A DNA stretch of 64,000 bases from NCBI RefSeq assembly GCF_022808865.1, contig NZ_JAKZLB010000002.1, positions 262,019 through 326,018 on the forward strand, in the 5' to 3' direction. The position numbers and the translations under genes were made by a program. Positions 33,356 to 40,646 of the stretch are shown piece after piece. The stretch comes from Geothrix oryzisoli (GTDB lineage Bacteria > Acidobacteriota > Holophagae > Holophagales > Holophagaceae). Under the pieces are notes generated by a model. That model was given only the letters and a program-made list of their open reading frames with translations. It had not been told where the DNA came from and did no database searches. The stretch's first letter is position 1; every line of letters starts with the position of its first letter.

Positions 33356-34834
33356 TCAGGGGCGCCGGGCGCGGACCTCGGCGAGGGCCAGGGCCATGCG
33401 GGCGCACGCCTCATTCTGCTCCTCCACCGAGTGGGCCGCGAAGCCCAGGCAGATGTACGGAAGGGCCCGGCGGTGAAGGTCGTAGAGGCTCCCCGGGTAG
33501 AACACCACCCCATGGGCGAGGCACCGCTCCGTCCAGGCCTCCAGAGGCACGCCGTCGGCCACCCGGACCCAGAGGGACAGGCCTTCCCGTGGGTTCTTCA
33601 CGGAGACGGCGGGGTGCAGGTGGAGGAGCAGGCGATCCACCATGGTCTCCCTCCGCTCATCCGTGAGTTTCCGCACCCGCCGCAGGTGGCGCACGATCTC
33701 GCCATCGCGGAGGGTCTCCTCGATGGTCGCCTCCTGGACGAGGTTCCCGGGCCAGTCGACCAGCTGGCGCTGCTGGGCGAGGGTCTTGATGAGGCCGGCC
33801 TCTCCGGCGAGGAAACCCACCTGGAGGCCGGGGGCGAGGATCTGCTCGAAGCTGCTGAAGTAGAGCACTCGGCCGTGGTGGTCTTCGCTGGCCAGGGGAA
33901 GGCGGGGATTTTTCTCCCGGTGGAAGCCCAGGCTGGGATCGCCCTCCAGGATCCGGAAGCCGTGGGCGACGGACAGCTCCAGCAGGCGCCTGCGGCGGGC
34001 GGGATCCAGGGCCGCCTGGGTCGGGAACTGGGGGCTGGCGGTGAGGTAGAGGAGCCGGATGGGCTCCTGGACGAGCAGGGCCTCCAGCGCCTCCACGTCC
34101 AGCCCCCGGGCATCGACGGGCACGGGGAACAGGCGGGCCCCGGCGGCGCGGAAGGCCTCGGCGACCCGGAACTGCCCCGGATTCTCCATGGCCACGGCAT
34201 CCCCCGGGGCGAAGAGCACGCGGGAGACCAGGTTCAAGGTGCTCATCAGGCCCCGGGTGAGCAGGAGGTTTCCCGCCTCGACCGAGAGCCCCCGCATGTC
34301 CCGGAGCATCTTGCAGAGCGAATTCCGCAGATCGAGGAGCCCCCGGGGATCCCAGCCCGGCTGGAGGAGCCGCTCCGGGTGGAGCCGCAGGACCCGGCCG
34401 TAGGCCCGGTGGATGGCCTCGGTGGGGGCGAGCCTCAGGTCCGGCGTATCCGGGATGAGCTGGAAGGACTCCAGCGCCGGGGCCCCGGGCTGGAAGAAGA
34501 CCTCGTTGGGGGGCGAGGCCCGCTTCCAGGAGGCGGAATCCTGGGCCGAGATGCCCGCGGGGACATCCAGGACGATGGGGAGCCGCCGGGCGACGAAGGT
34601 GCCGCGGTCGGGTGCCACCTCGATCCAGCCCTCGGCCTCCAGCTCCTTGTAGGCGGCCAGAGTGGTGTTCCGGTTGACCCCCAGCAGATCGGCCAGCGCC
34701 CGGGTGCCGGGAAGGGCATCCCCGGGCTTGAACCGCCCGTGACGGATGCCCTCCTCGAGCGCCCCCACCAGCTGGAGGTAGAGGGGCTCCGGATTGGATC
34801 GATCCAGCGCGATGGCGAGATCCCAGCTACCCAA
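33356..34834 (-). CDS. MocR/PdxR-like GntR regulator with aminotransferase-like domain lacking the PLP lysine
   Basis: A 492-residue protein. Residues 10-80 form a GntR winged helix (PLYLQLVGALEEGIRHGRFKPGDALPGTRALADLLGVNR, in part). The rest is a class I aminotransferase-like domain. In MocR proteins the Schiff-base lysine sits in a TFSKTLxPxLRLGY motif; here the segment is SSFEQILAPGLQVGF, with Gln331 in the lysine position. SHQYPTG is also changed (SPQFPTQ). It cannot form the normal internal aldimine. The annotated start is TTG 34834, needed to include the full winged helix. Target and ligand unknown; the barrel and TIGR03118 genes are neighbours. Confidence 0.8.
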   Translation of the reverse strand: MGSWDLAIALDRSNPEPLYLQLVGALEEGIRHGRFKPGDALPGTRALADLLGVNRNTTLAAYKELEAEGWIEVAPDRGTFVARRLPIVLDVPAGISAQDSASWKRASPPNEVFFQPGAPALESFQLIPDTPDLRLAPTEAIHRAYGRVLRLHPERLLQPGWDPRGLLDLRNSLCKMLRDMRGLSVEAGNLLLTRGLMSTLNLVSRVLFAPGDAVAMENPGQFRVAEAFRAAGARLFPVPVDARGLDVEALEALLVQEPIRLLYLTASPQFPTQAALDPARRRRLLELSVAHGFRILEGDPSLGFHREKNPRLPLASEDHHGRVLYFSSFEQILAPGLQVGFLAGEAGLIKTLAQQRQLVDWPGNLVQEATIEETLRDGEIVRHLRRVRKLTDERRETMVDRLLLHLHPAVSVKNPREGLSLWVRVADGVPLEAWTERCLAHGVVFYPGSLYDLHRRALPYICLGFAAHSVEEQNEACARMALALAEVRARRP

Positions 34835-34896
34835 GGAGAGGCTCCCTACTGAGAATCAGCATCCGGAATGGCGTGGGCCGCGTCAAGGCGCGGGGC

Positions 34897-36060
34897 TCAA
34901 TAGCCGTACCCCCCGCCGCCCGTGCCGCCCCCGGTGCCCGCCGAGCCGTAGCTGATGATGCCGAACACCCCGTGCGCCTGCGCCTGGGGGCCCGCCGTCA
35001 CATAGAGCAGGTTGGATTGGCCGGCCGAACCATCGTTGCCGAAGGTCATCCCCCAGAGCCCGCTGAGGGCCAGGGGGGCGCCACTGGGCCCCGAGAGCTG
35101 GCCCAGCTGGGCGCCCGTGGTGGCGTCGAAGGCCGTGATGCGCCCGTCGCCGAAGTTGCCCACGAGGAGGGCCCCGCCGTAGGTGCCGAAGGTGGCCGGC
35201 GCGAGCGCGAGGCCCCACGGCGCGTTGAGCAGGCCGCCGGCGGCCACGCGCCGGACGAAGGTGCCGTCGAGGTTGAAGACGTCCAGGACGCCGAGTCCCG
35301 CCCCCGTCGTTTCGCGCATGGCGGGCGGATCATGCTTGGCATAGGCCACGTAGAGCTTGCCGGCCAGCACCTGGACGTTGAATGGGGCGTAGCCGGCCGG
35401 GAGGGCCGGATCCACCCACGCCGCGGCCCCGAGGTTGACCGGAGCGTAGGAGGAGTCGAAGACCTCGATCGCGCCCCCGTTGAAGTTCGCGGCGAACAGG
35501 TAGGTGGCGGTTCCGTTGGTGCCGATGGCAAGCCCCGTGTAGACGGCCGCGCTGCCGGAGTGGTCCACGCGGCGGACCGCGGTCGCACCTGCGCTCCACC
35601 CGCTGAGGCTCCCATCCAGGGAGGCCAGGATGAAGGTATCGCCGGCAAACCCTGTGGTCCCGCTGAAGACGATGCCTGTGGGGCCGCCGAGCGCGGCTCC
35701 GGTCACGGGGGGATCGGAGACCACCAGGGGCGTGGTCAAGGGATGGCCCAGCCCGTCATACACGGTGGTCGTGGCCGTCCCCTGGTCGGCCACCCAGAAA
35801 CGGGTGGTCGGCCCATAGGCCAGCCCCCAGGGGTTCACCAGGTTGGGATCCACCGTGGTGGCCCCCGCACTGGCCTGATCGGCGACCAGCGCGGTCCATT
35901 GGTAGGTTGGCGGGGCGGCGGGCATGGAGGAGCCGCCGCCAGAGCCGCCACCGCAGGCGGCCAGGCCCACCAGCAAGGATGCGGCACCCGCGAGGAAGAG
36001 CGGGCGGCGGCTCTGGCGCACCGAGGCGCATCGGGTGGATTCAGGAAGGGGTTGGAGCAT
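34897..36060 (-). CDS. TIGR03118 family lipoprotein, NHL-like propeller
   Basis: A 387-residue exported protein. After a basic N-terminus, a hydrophobic leader ends in a lipobox (LLVGLAAC) and a Gly/Ser linker follows. The body matches the TIGR03118 family: NLVNPWGLAYGPTTRFWVADQG, GGPTGIVFSGTTGF, LFAANFNGGAIEVFDSSY and GLLNAPWGLALAPATFG (given in part), repeated strands suggesting a beta propeller. It ends in a Gly/Tyr-rich tail. The function of the family is not established. Divergent from the barrel gene at 36278. Confidence 0.82.
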   Translation of the reverse strand: MLQPLPESTRCASVRQSRRPLFLAGAASLLVGLAACGGGSGGGSSMPAAPPTYQWTALVADQASAGATTVDPNLVNPWGLAYGPTTRFWVADQGTATTTVYDGLGHPLTTPLVVSDPPVTGAALGGPTGIVFSGTTGFAGDTFILASLDGSLSGWSAGATAVRRVDHSGSAAVYTGLAIGTNGTATYLFAANFNGGAIEVFDSSYAPVNLGAAAWVDPALPAGYAPFNVQVLAGKLYVAYAKHDPPAMRETTGAGLGVLDVFNLDGTFVRRVAAGGLLNAPWGLALAPATFGTYGGALLVGNFGDGRITAFDATTGAQLGQLSGPSGAPLALSGLWGMTFGNDGSAGQSNLLYVTAGPQAQAHGVFGIISYGSAGTGGGTGGGGYGY

Positions 36061-36277
36061 GGGAACCTCCAGCTCGCTGGCGCGAGCGAAATCCGGGACG
36101 GAGCGGGTTCCGGGGTGGGGGAACGCGGGGCGAAGGCCGGTCTGTCCAGCTTCGGGCGGGAGGCGTCCGACACCAGATCCGGTTCGGAGATGGGGAGCCC
36201 TCCGGTGCCCAGAGATCGTTGGCCGGCGCGAGAACGGTGGGATACCATCCTCGGGATCCGCAGGCTCCCGGAGGGTG

Positions 36278-37336
36278 ATGCCGATCCCACGCTGGTTCCT
36301 CTTCTTCGCCGCCCTGGCCGCTTCGGGCCAGGAGGCGGCCCCCTTCGCCCCGGAGCCGAGGGATCCGTGGCGTCCCGCCTGGGAGCTGACGGTGCGGGGG
36401 GACCGGCTGGCCGATCCCGGCGATGCCGCCGAGTCCTTCCGCCGTGCTGGCGTCCAGCTCAGGCTCCGCTGGGCCTGGGACCTGGACGCCCTCCACCTCG
36501 AAGCCGGGACGCGCTCGGCCATGGGCTCCGACGGGAACCAGTTCAATGCGCCCCGGTGGGACCAGCAGCCCTCCAACGGGACCCAGCTGGACCTCCTGCG
36601 GGGCGCCGTGTCCTGGGTGTCGGAGCGGGCCTTCGCCACCTTCAGCGTGGGCCTCCAGGAAAATGGCCTCCTGGGCTCCCAGGCCATCTGGGACCGGGAT
36701 CTGCGCGTTCTCGGCGCGGAAGGACGGCTGGGGGTCCGGGATGCCTCGGGGTGGGTCCAGGAAGCGGGCCTGCGCGCCGTGGCCGGCCGGGTCCGGACCG
36801 TCCTGGGGGGAAGGGTGGACCTGGCCGCGGGCCAGGCCGTCCTGAAGCTGGATACGGGTCCCTGGTCCTGGACTGCGCACGCCGGCCGCTGGACCCTCGC
36901 CTGGGATCCGGCCGGGGAGCGCCTCCGCCGGCTGCCGGGGCACGACCCCTTGGCCCGGCAGCGCCTGGTGCTGGACACGGCAGGGGCCGCCGGGCAGTGG
37001 AACCGGGTCTTCCCGCTGGAAGCCCGGTGGTTCGGGGCCCGGAACCGGGAGACCGGCGAGTCGAGCGAAGAGGTCCAGGCCGTGGCCGGGAGCCGCGAGC
37101 GGGTCTACTGGCCCCAGCTGACCTTCACCTGGCAGCGCCTCTCCTCCACGGGCACCCTCTACCCGGTGAACGGCGACGAGTGGTGGTTCTACCGCCGGGC
37201 GCGCGGGCCCCGGCTCGACCTGGCCCTGCCCCTGCCGGGCCACTGGGTCGCCACCCTCGTCCATCTGCGGCAGACCGCCGACGGTGAGGACTACCGCATC
37301 ACCCGGACCATGGTGGTCCTCCAGAAGCGGTTCTGA
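36278..37336 (+). CDS. Predicted outer-membrane beta-barrel protein
   Basis: A 352-residue protein of unknown family. It has a signal peptide (MPIPRWFLFFAALAASGQE), many amphipathic strands (RAGVQLRLRWAWDLDALHLEAG, in part; AFATFSVGLQENGLLG; YWPQLTFTWQRLSSTGTLY) and a C-terminal Phe in MVVLQKRF, the pattern of outer-membrane barrels. GGAGGG precedes ATG 36278. It may be an alginate-export-like or general porin (inference). Its stop is 9 bases from the end of the convergent cupredoxin gene. Confidence 0.65.
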   Translation: MPIPRWFLFFAALAASGQEAAPFAPEPRDPWRPAWELTVRGDRLADPGDAAESFRRAGVQLRLRWAWDLDALHLEAGTRSAMGSDGNQFNAPRWDQQPSNGTQLDLLRGAVSWVSERAFATFSVGLQENGLLGSQAIWDRDLRVLGAEGRLGVRDASGWVQEAGLRAVAGRVRTVLGGRVDLAAGQAVLKLDTGPWSWTAHAGRWTLAWDPAGERLRRLPGHDPLARQRLVLDTAGAAGQWNRVFPLEARWFGARNRETGESSEEVQAVAGSRERVYWPQLTFTWQRLSSTGTLYPVNGDEWWFYRRARGPRLDLALPLPGHWVATLVHLRQTADGEDYRITRTMVVLQKRF

Positions 37337-37345
37337 AACACACTC

Positions 37346-38038
37346 TCAGTAGTTCCGCTCGTCGGCCGGGGGCGGGTAGTCCCTTCCGAACTTGTTCTTG
37401 TGAGGCTCGAGGGCCGGCAGGGAGAGGTCCAGGTTCCAGGTGCCCGTGGTGACGCCCGCGCCGACATTCAGGGTCCAGGCCTTCTCCCCGGCTTCCGGAT
37501 GCCAGAGGACGAGCCGGTAGGTGCCCGGGGGGACCTGGTCGAACGCCACGCCGGTCCGGCCGTCGAGCAGCTCCGCGAAGGGGGTCGTCACCACCCACAG
37601 GAAGGCGTTCATCTGGTGGTGGATGTTGCAGTAGAGCTTCACCAGCCCGGCATGGGCCACCTTCACCCGGGGAGCGTCGCCGGGCTGGTACTGGCCGGTG
37701 TCGAACCGGTTGCCCTGGGTCACGCTGAACACGTTGTGGACGAGGTGGTCCAGGTTGGGGAAGGCCACCTCCGTTCCCGGCGTGGCGATGGAGACGCGGG
37801 GCAGGAACTGCTTTCCGACCGTGCGGATGGAGACGGGCTTCGAGGGGCCCACGGCCGGGACGACGGCATCGAGGGGCTCGAGGATGGCCACGCAGTCCTT
37901 CAGCGAGGCCCGGATCCGGCCATCCTTCTCCCGGAGGCGCACGGTCCCCCGAACGCTTCCCGCCTGCGCCGGCAGGGCCGCGGCCAAGGTGGCGACCAGG
38001 GCGACGACCGGCAGACCGCGTGCAATCGCTCGAATCAT
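37346..38038 (-). CDS. Periplasmic cupredoxin-like protein (methylamine-utilisation type)
   Basis: A 230-residue exported protein with signal peptide MIRAIARGLPVVALVATLAA. The middle resembles plastocyanin/cupredoxin: FPNLDHLVHNVFSV supplies the first His, and KLYCNIHHQMNAFLWV the Cys, His and possibly Met copper ligands. A C-terminal FDQVPPGTYRLVLWHPEAG strand pair looks like a carboxypeptidase-regulatory or transthyretin-like fold. It is likely a periplasmic copper electron carrier. A good -10 box TATACT (38067-38072, minus) lies in the 55-base spacer shared with the divergent kinase gene. Confidence 0.8.
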   Translation of the reverse strand: MIRAIARGLPVVALVATLAAALPAQAGSVRGTVRLREKDGRIRASLKDCVAILEPLDAVVPAVGPSKPVSIRTVGKQFLPRVSIATPGTEVAFPNLDHLVHNVFSVTQGNRFDTGQYQPGDAPRVKVAHAGLVKLYCNIHHQMNAFLWVVTTPFAELLDGRTGVAFDQVPPGTYRLVLWHPEAGEKAWTLNVGAGVTTGTWNLDLSLPALEPHKNKFGRDYPPPADERNY

Positions 38039-38066
38039 GCTTGGCTTCCGGGGTAGATTCGTGGCC

Positions 38067-38072
38067 AGTATA
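38067..38072 (-). promoter_or_regulatory. Predicted -10 box of the cupredoxin gene
   Basis: TATACT on the minus strand, 28 bases before ATG 38038, in the divergent spacer with the kinase gene. Confidence 0.5.
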
Positions 38073-38093
38073 CCGGTGGATGAGGGAAGGCCC

Positions 38094-40256
38094 ATGCAGC
38101 CAACCATGAGGTGGTACCAGACCCTGGCCTGGACCCTGTTCATCCGCCAGGCGGCGGCCGTGCTGGGGATCCTTGCCGTGATCCTGTGGGTGGCCTACAG
38201 CGAGGCCGAGCGGGGGGCCCGGGCCACGGCGGCCACGAGCCTCTCTGCCGGCGGGTATGTCCTCGAGCGGGCCTTCGAGCAGCAGGGCCATTCCCTGGAT
38301 GCGGGCCTGGATGTCTTCACCCAGTACTCCGGGAACGTCGCGCTCGTGGAGCAGACCCTCGAGTCGGGCGCCGCCTCCAGCCTCACCGACACCCTGGTCG
38401 ACAACCTCCCCCGGCTGAACGCGGAGATCGCGCTCGTGGTGAAGCCGGACGGGTCGCTCCTGGCCTCCAGCGCCAAGGGTGCCGGGCCGGCGTTCCTCGA
38501 CGTGGGGATCCTGCAGATGGCGCTGGCGCCAGAAGATGCCCAGGTCGCGGGCCACCCGGGCCCCTCGTACCGGGGCTTCCTCCGGGTGAACTGGGGGGAC
38601 CGTCCCGGGGTGTACCACGCCGTGGCCCGGCCCCTGCGGTCGCCGGGGGGCCGACCATTGGGGGCCATGCTCGTGGGGGTGCGGGTGGACGATCGCGCGG
38701 CCACGGACCTCCGGAGGCTGGCTGTCGCCGGGCCCCAGCGTGACGATCCCTCCCCCCACCTGGCGCTGCTGAGCCAGTTCCAGACCCTGGGCGCCACCCT
38801 TCCGGAGGCGGACGCCCTCGACCGCCTGCTGGCCCGGGATCCGGCCCTCCTCGCGGTCCGCTACCGCGTGCTCGACGGCCAGCGTTCCCCCGTCGTGCCC
38901 TTCCGCGTGGGCGGCCTGACCTACCTGGGGATGATCTCCCCGCTCCGGGGCGTGAACGCGCTGGACCTGCAGATGGCCGACGTGCTGCTGATGCCCGTGG
39001 ACCCGCTGTTGGCACCCTTCCGCAACCTGCAGCGGGCCATCCTGGCCGTGGGTGCGGCCGGCCTGCTCGCGGCCCTGGCCCTCAGCCTCCGGTCCGCCCG
39101 GAAGGTGACGGCCCCGCTCAAGACCCTCGCGGATGCCGCGGAAGCCCTGGCCGGAGGGGATCGGCCCGAGACCCTGGCCCTCGTGCCGTCCCAGGACGAG
39201 GTGGGAGTGCTGGCCCGCATCTTCAAATCCATGCTGGCCGAGCTGCGGGCCAAGGATGATCTGTTGGCCCTGCTCGAGGGCCTTCACCGGAGTCCCGGCG
39301 GGGCGGCCGCGGGCCCCGGCCCCAAGGACGTCCCGGGGGTCCTGTCGCCTCCGGACGACGCCACCCGGCGCCTCGACCCGGCGGCTCCGCGGCGGGAGGA
39401 GGACCCCCTGCCGTCCACCCTCCAGGAGGGCAGGGTCTTCGCCGCCCGCTATCGGGTGGAGGGGGTGCTGGGACGCGGCGGGATGGGCGTCGTCCTGAAG
39501 GTCCGGGACCTGCAACTGGACGAAGAGGTCGCCCTGAAGGTCATCCGCGCGGGCCTGGCCTCGAATCCGGACTTCCTGGCCCTCCTCAAGCAGGAGATCC
39601 GCCTGGCCCGGAGGATCACCCACCGGTACGTGCTCAGGACCCACGATTTCGGGGAGTTCGATGGCATCCCCTACGTGACGATGGAGTACCTGAAGGGCAT
39701 CACCCTCCGGAGCCTGCTGGACGGCCGGGGGCGCCTGCCCCTCCCGCTCGTGCTGCGCATCGCCCGGCAGGTGGCCGAGGGTCTGGAGGCGGCCCACGCG
39801 GTCGGCGTGGTCCACCGGGACATCAAGCCCGCGAACGTCCTGTTCGATGTGCGCGGCGACGCCAAGATCATGGACTTCGGCCTCGCCGCTCCCGCCACCA
39901 CGGTGGGGCAGGCGGGCCTCCTCCTGGGCTCCCCCCGGTACATGGCGCCGGAGCAGATCCGGGGCGAGGGCGTGGATGCGCGGACCGACCTGTACTCCCT
40001 GGGCGTGATGCTGTTCGAGCTGTGCTCCGGTGTTCCGCCCTTCGACAGTCCCCGCATCGACGACCTCCTGGCCCTGCACCTCGAGGCGCGGCCGCCGGCC
40101 CTGGCCGCCCTGGTGCCGGACCTCCCCGCGGATGTGGGGGCCCTGGTGGGCCGGCTGCTGGAGAAGCGCCCCGACCACCGCCCGCAAACCGCCGCCGAGG
40201 TGTCCGAGATCCTGAAAATCCTCGCGACGGCGGGCGGGGAGAGCTCGCGGGTGTAA
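38094..40256 (+). CDS. Membrane Ser/Thr protein kinase with N-terminal extracytoplasmic sensor and HAMP
   Basis: A 720-residue fusion. Transmembrane helix 1 (about 15-33), a periplasmic sensor region (34-315, dCache/CHASE-like: LVVKPDGSLLASSAKG, YHAVARPLRSPGG), transmembrane helix 2 (about 316-336) and a HAMP-like segment (about 338-390). A Pro/Gly-rich linker leads to a Hanks-type kinase domain (about 450-715): GRGGMGVV, ALKVI (Lys482), HRDIKPANV (Asp575) and DFGLA (Asp594), all catalytic residues intact. The sensor sits in front, as in histidine kinases; most bacterial STPKs have the kinase first. It is divergent from the cupredoxin gene, which may be linked in function. Confidence 0.9.
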   Translation: MQPTMRWYQTLAWTLFIRQAAAVLGILAVILWVAYSEAERGARATAATSLSAGGYVLERAFEQQGHSLDAGLDVFTQYSGNVALVEQTLESGAASSLTDTLVDNLPRLNAEIALVVKPDGSLLASSAKGAGPAFLDVGILQMALAPEDAQVAGHPGPSYRGFLRVNWGDRPGVYHAVARPLRSPGGRPLGAMLVGVRVDDRAATDLRRLAVAGPQRDDPSPHLALLSQFQTLGATLPEADALDRLLARDPALLAVRYRVLDGQRSPVVPFRVGGLTYLGMISPLRGVNALDLQMADVLLMPVDPLLAPFRNLQRAILAVGAAGLLAALALSLRSARKVTAPLKTLADAAEALAGGDRPETLALVPSQDEVGVLARIFKSMLAELRAKDDLLALLEGLHRSPGGAAAGPGPKDVPGVLSPPDDATRRLDPAAPRREEDPLPSTLQEGRVFAARYRVEGVLGRGGMGVVLKVRDLQLDEEVALKVIRAGLASNPDFLALLKQEIRLARRITHRYVLRTHDFGEFDGIPYVTMEYLKGITLRSLLDGRGRLPLPLVLRIARQVAEGLEAAHAVGVVHRDIKPANVLFDVRGDAKIMDFGLAAPATTVGQAGLLLGSPRYMAPEQIRGEGVDARTDLYSLGVMLFELCSGVPPFDSPRIDDLLALHLEARPPALAALVPDLPADVGALVGRLLEKRPDHRPQTAAEVSEILKILATAGGESSRV

Positions 40257-40282
40257 AGGGGGCACCGGGGATGTCGGGAGCG

Positions 40283-40395
40283 GCCGACCCATCATCCGCT
40301 TCGGCCCGCTCGGCCGGACTCGAACCGCATCCCGCTTTGCGGTCTGCCGGTCCCGCTCCCGACAGCCCACCGGGCTGTCTCCGCGGTCCCACTCG
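40283..40395 (-). repeat. tRNA-trailing repeat element, copy B (3' of tRNA-His)
   Basis: A 113-base element related to 26922-27018. Shared blocks in plus-strand order: GCCGACCCAT (40283-40292), GGACTCGAAC (40316-40325), and a core (40347-40395) with CCGGTC, a GACAGC...GCTGTCTCC hairpin and CCCACTCG. The next bases (40393-40414) are an inverted near-copy of the tRNA-His T-arm (GTGGGTTCGAGTC). Confidence 0.6.
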
Positions 40396-40421
40396 TGGGT
40401 TCGAGTCTCGTCAGAGGACTT

Positions 40422-40465
40422 CCCCAATAGCAAAGGGCCCCAGTTGGGGCCCTTTGCTATTGGGG
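40422..40465. terminator. Perfect 20-pair hairpin containing the tRNA-His CCA end
   Basis: Arms 40422-40441 and 40446-40465 around an AGTT loop. The right arm reaches into the tRNA-His gene, covering its CCA (40461-40463) and the bases before it. It probably ends tRNA-His transcription on the minus strand, although no clear U-run follows. Confidence 0.75.
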
Positions 40466-40538
40466 CGGCTGATGGGACTCGAACCCACGACACCTGGAAT
40501 CACAATCCAGTACTCTAACCAACTGAGCTACAGCCGCC
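40461..40538 (-). tRNA. tRNA-His (anticodon GTG)
   Basis: 78 bases on the minus strand including the extra G(-1) typical of tRNA-His, paired with C73: GGCGGCTG/CAGCCGCC. Anticodon stem CTGGA/TCCAG, loop TTGTGAT (anticodon GTG), T-arm GTGGG-TTCGAGT-CCCAT with imperfect pairing at the last base, encoded CCA. A TAGTCT -10 box (40551-40556, minus) lies 12 bases upstream. Confidence 0.96.
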
Positions 40539-40550
40539 GTCGGACCATCC

Positions 40551-40560
40551 AGACTATCCT
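40551..40560. promoter_or_regulatory. Overlapping divergent -10 boxes of tRNA-His and htrA
   Basis: The ten bases AGACTATCCT hold TAGTCT on the minus strand (40551-40556, for tRNA-His) and TATCCT on the plus strand (40555-40560, for the protease gene). The same TATCCT hexamer serves dnaK. Polymerase could not occupy both at once. Confidence 0.45.
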
Positions 40561-40646
40561 GGGCGGCCCGGGAAGGCCAGTGGGAACCTTCAGGGGACTG
40601 CGGTCATCGAATGGCATGCCGGAGGATCCGGCGGAGTGAGGGTTGC

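Noticed and set aside
37299-40493. 1064-codon minus-strand open frame opposite the Ser/Thr kinase
   Set aside because: Composition of an antisense shadow; it also runs through the repeat element and the hairpin next to tRNA-His.
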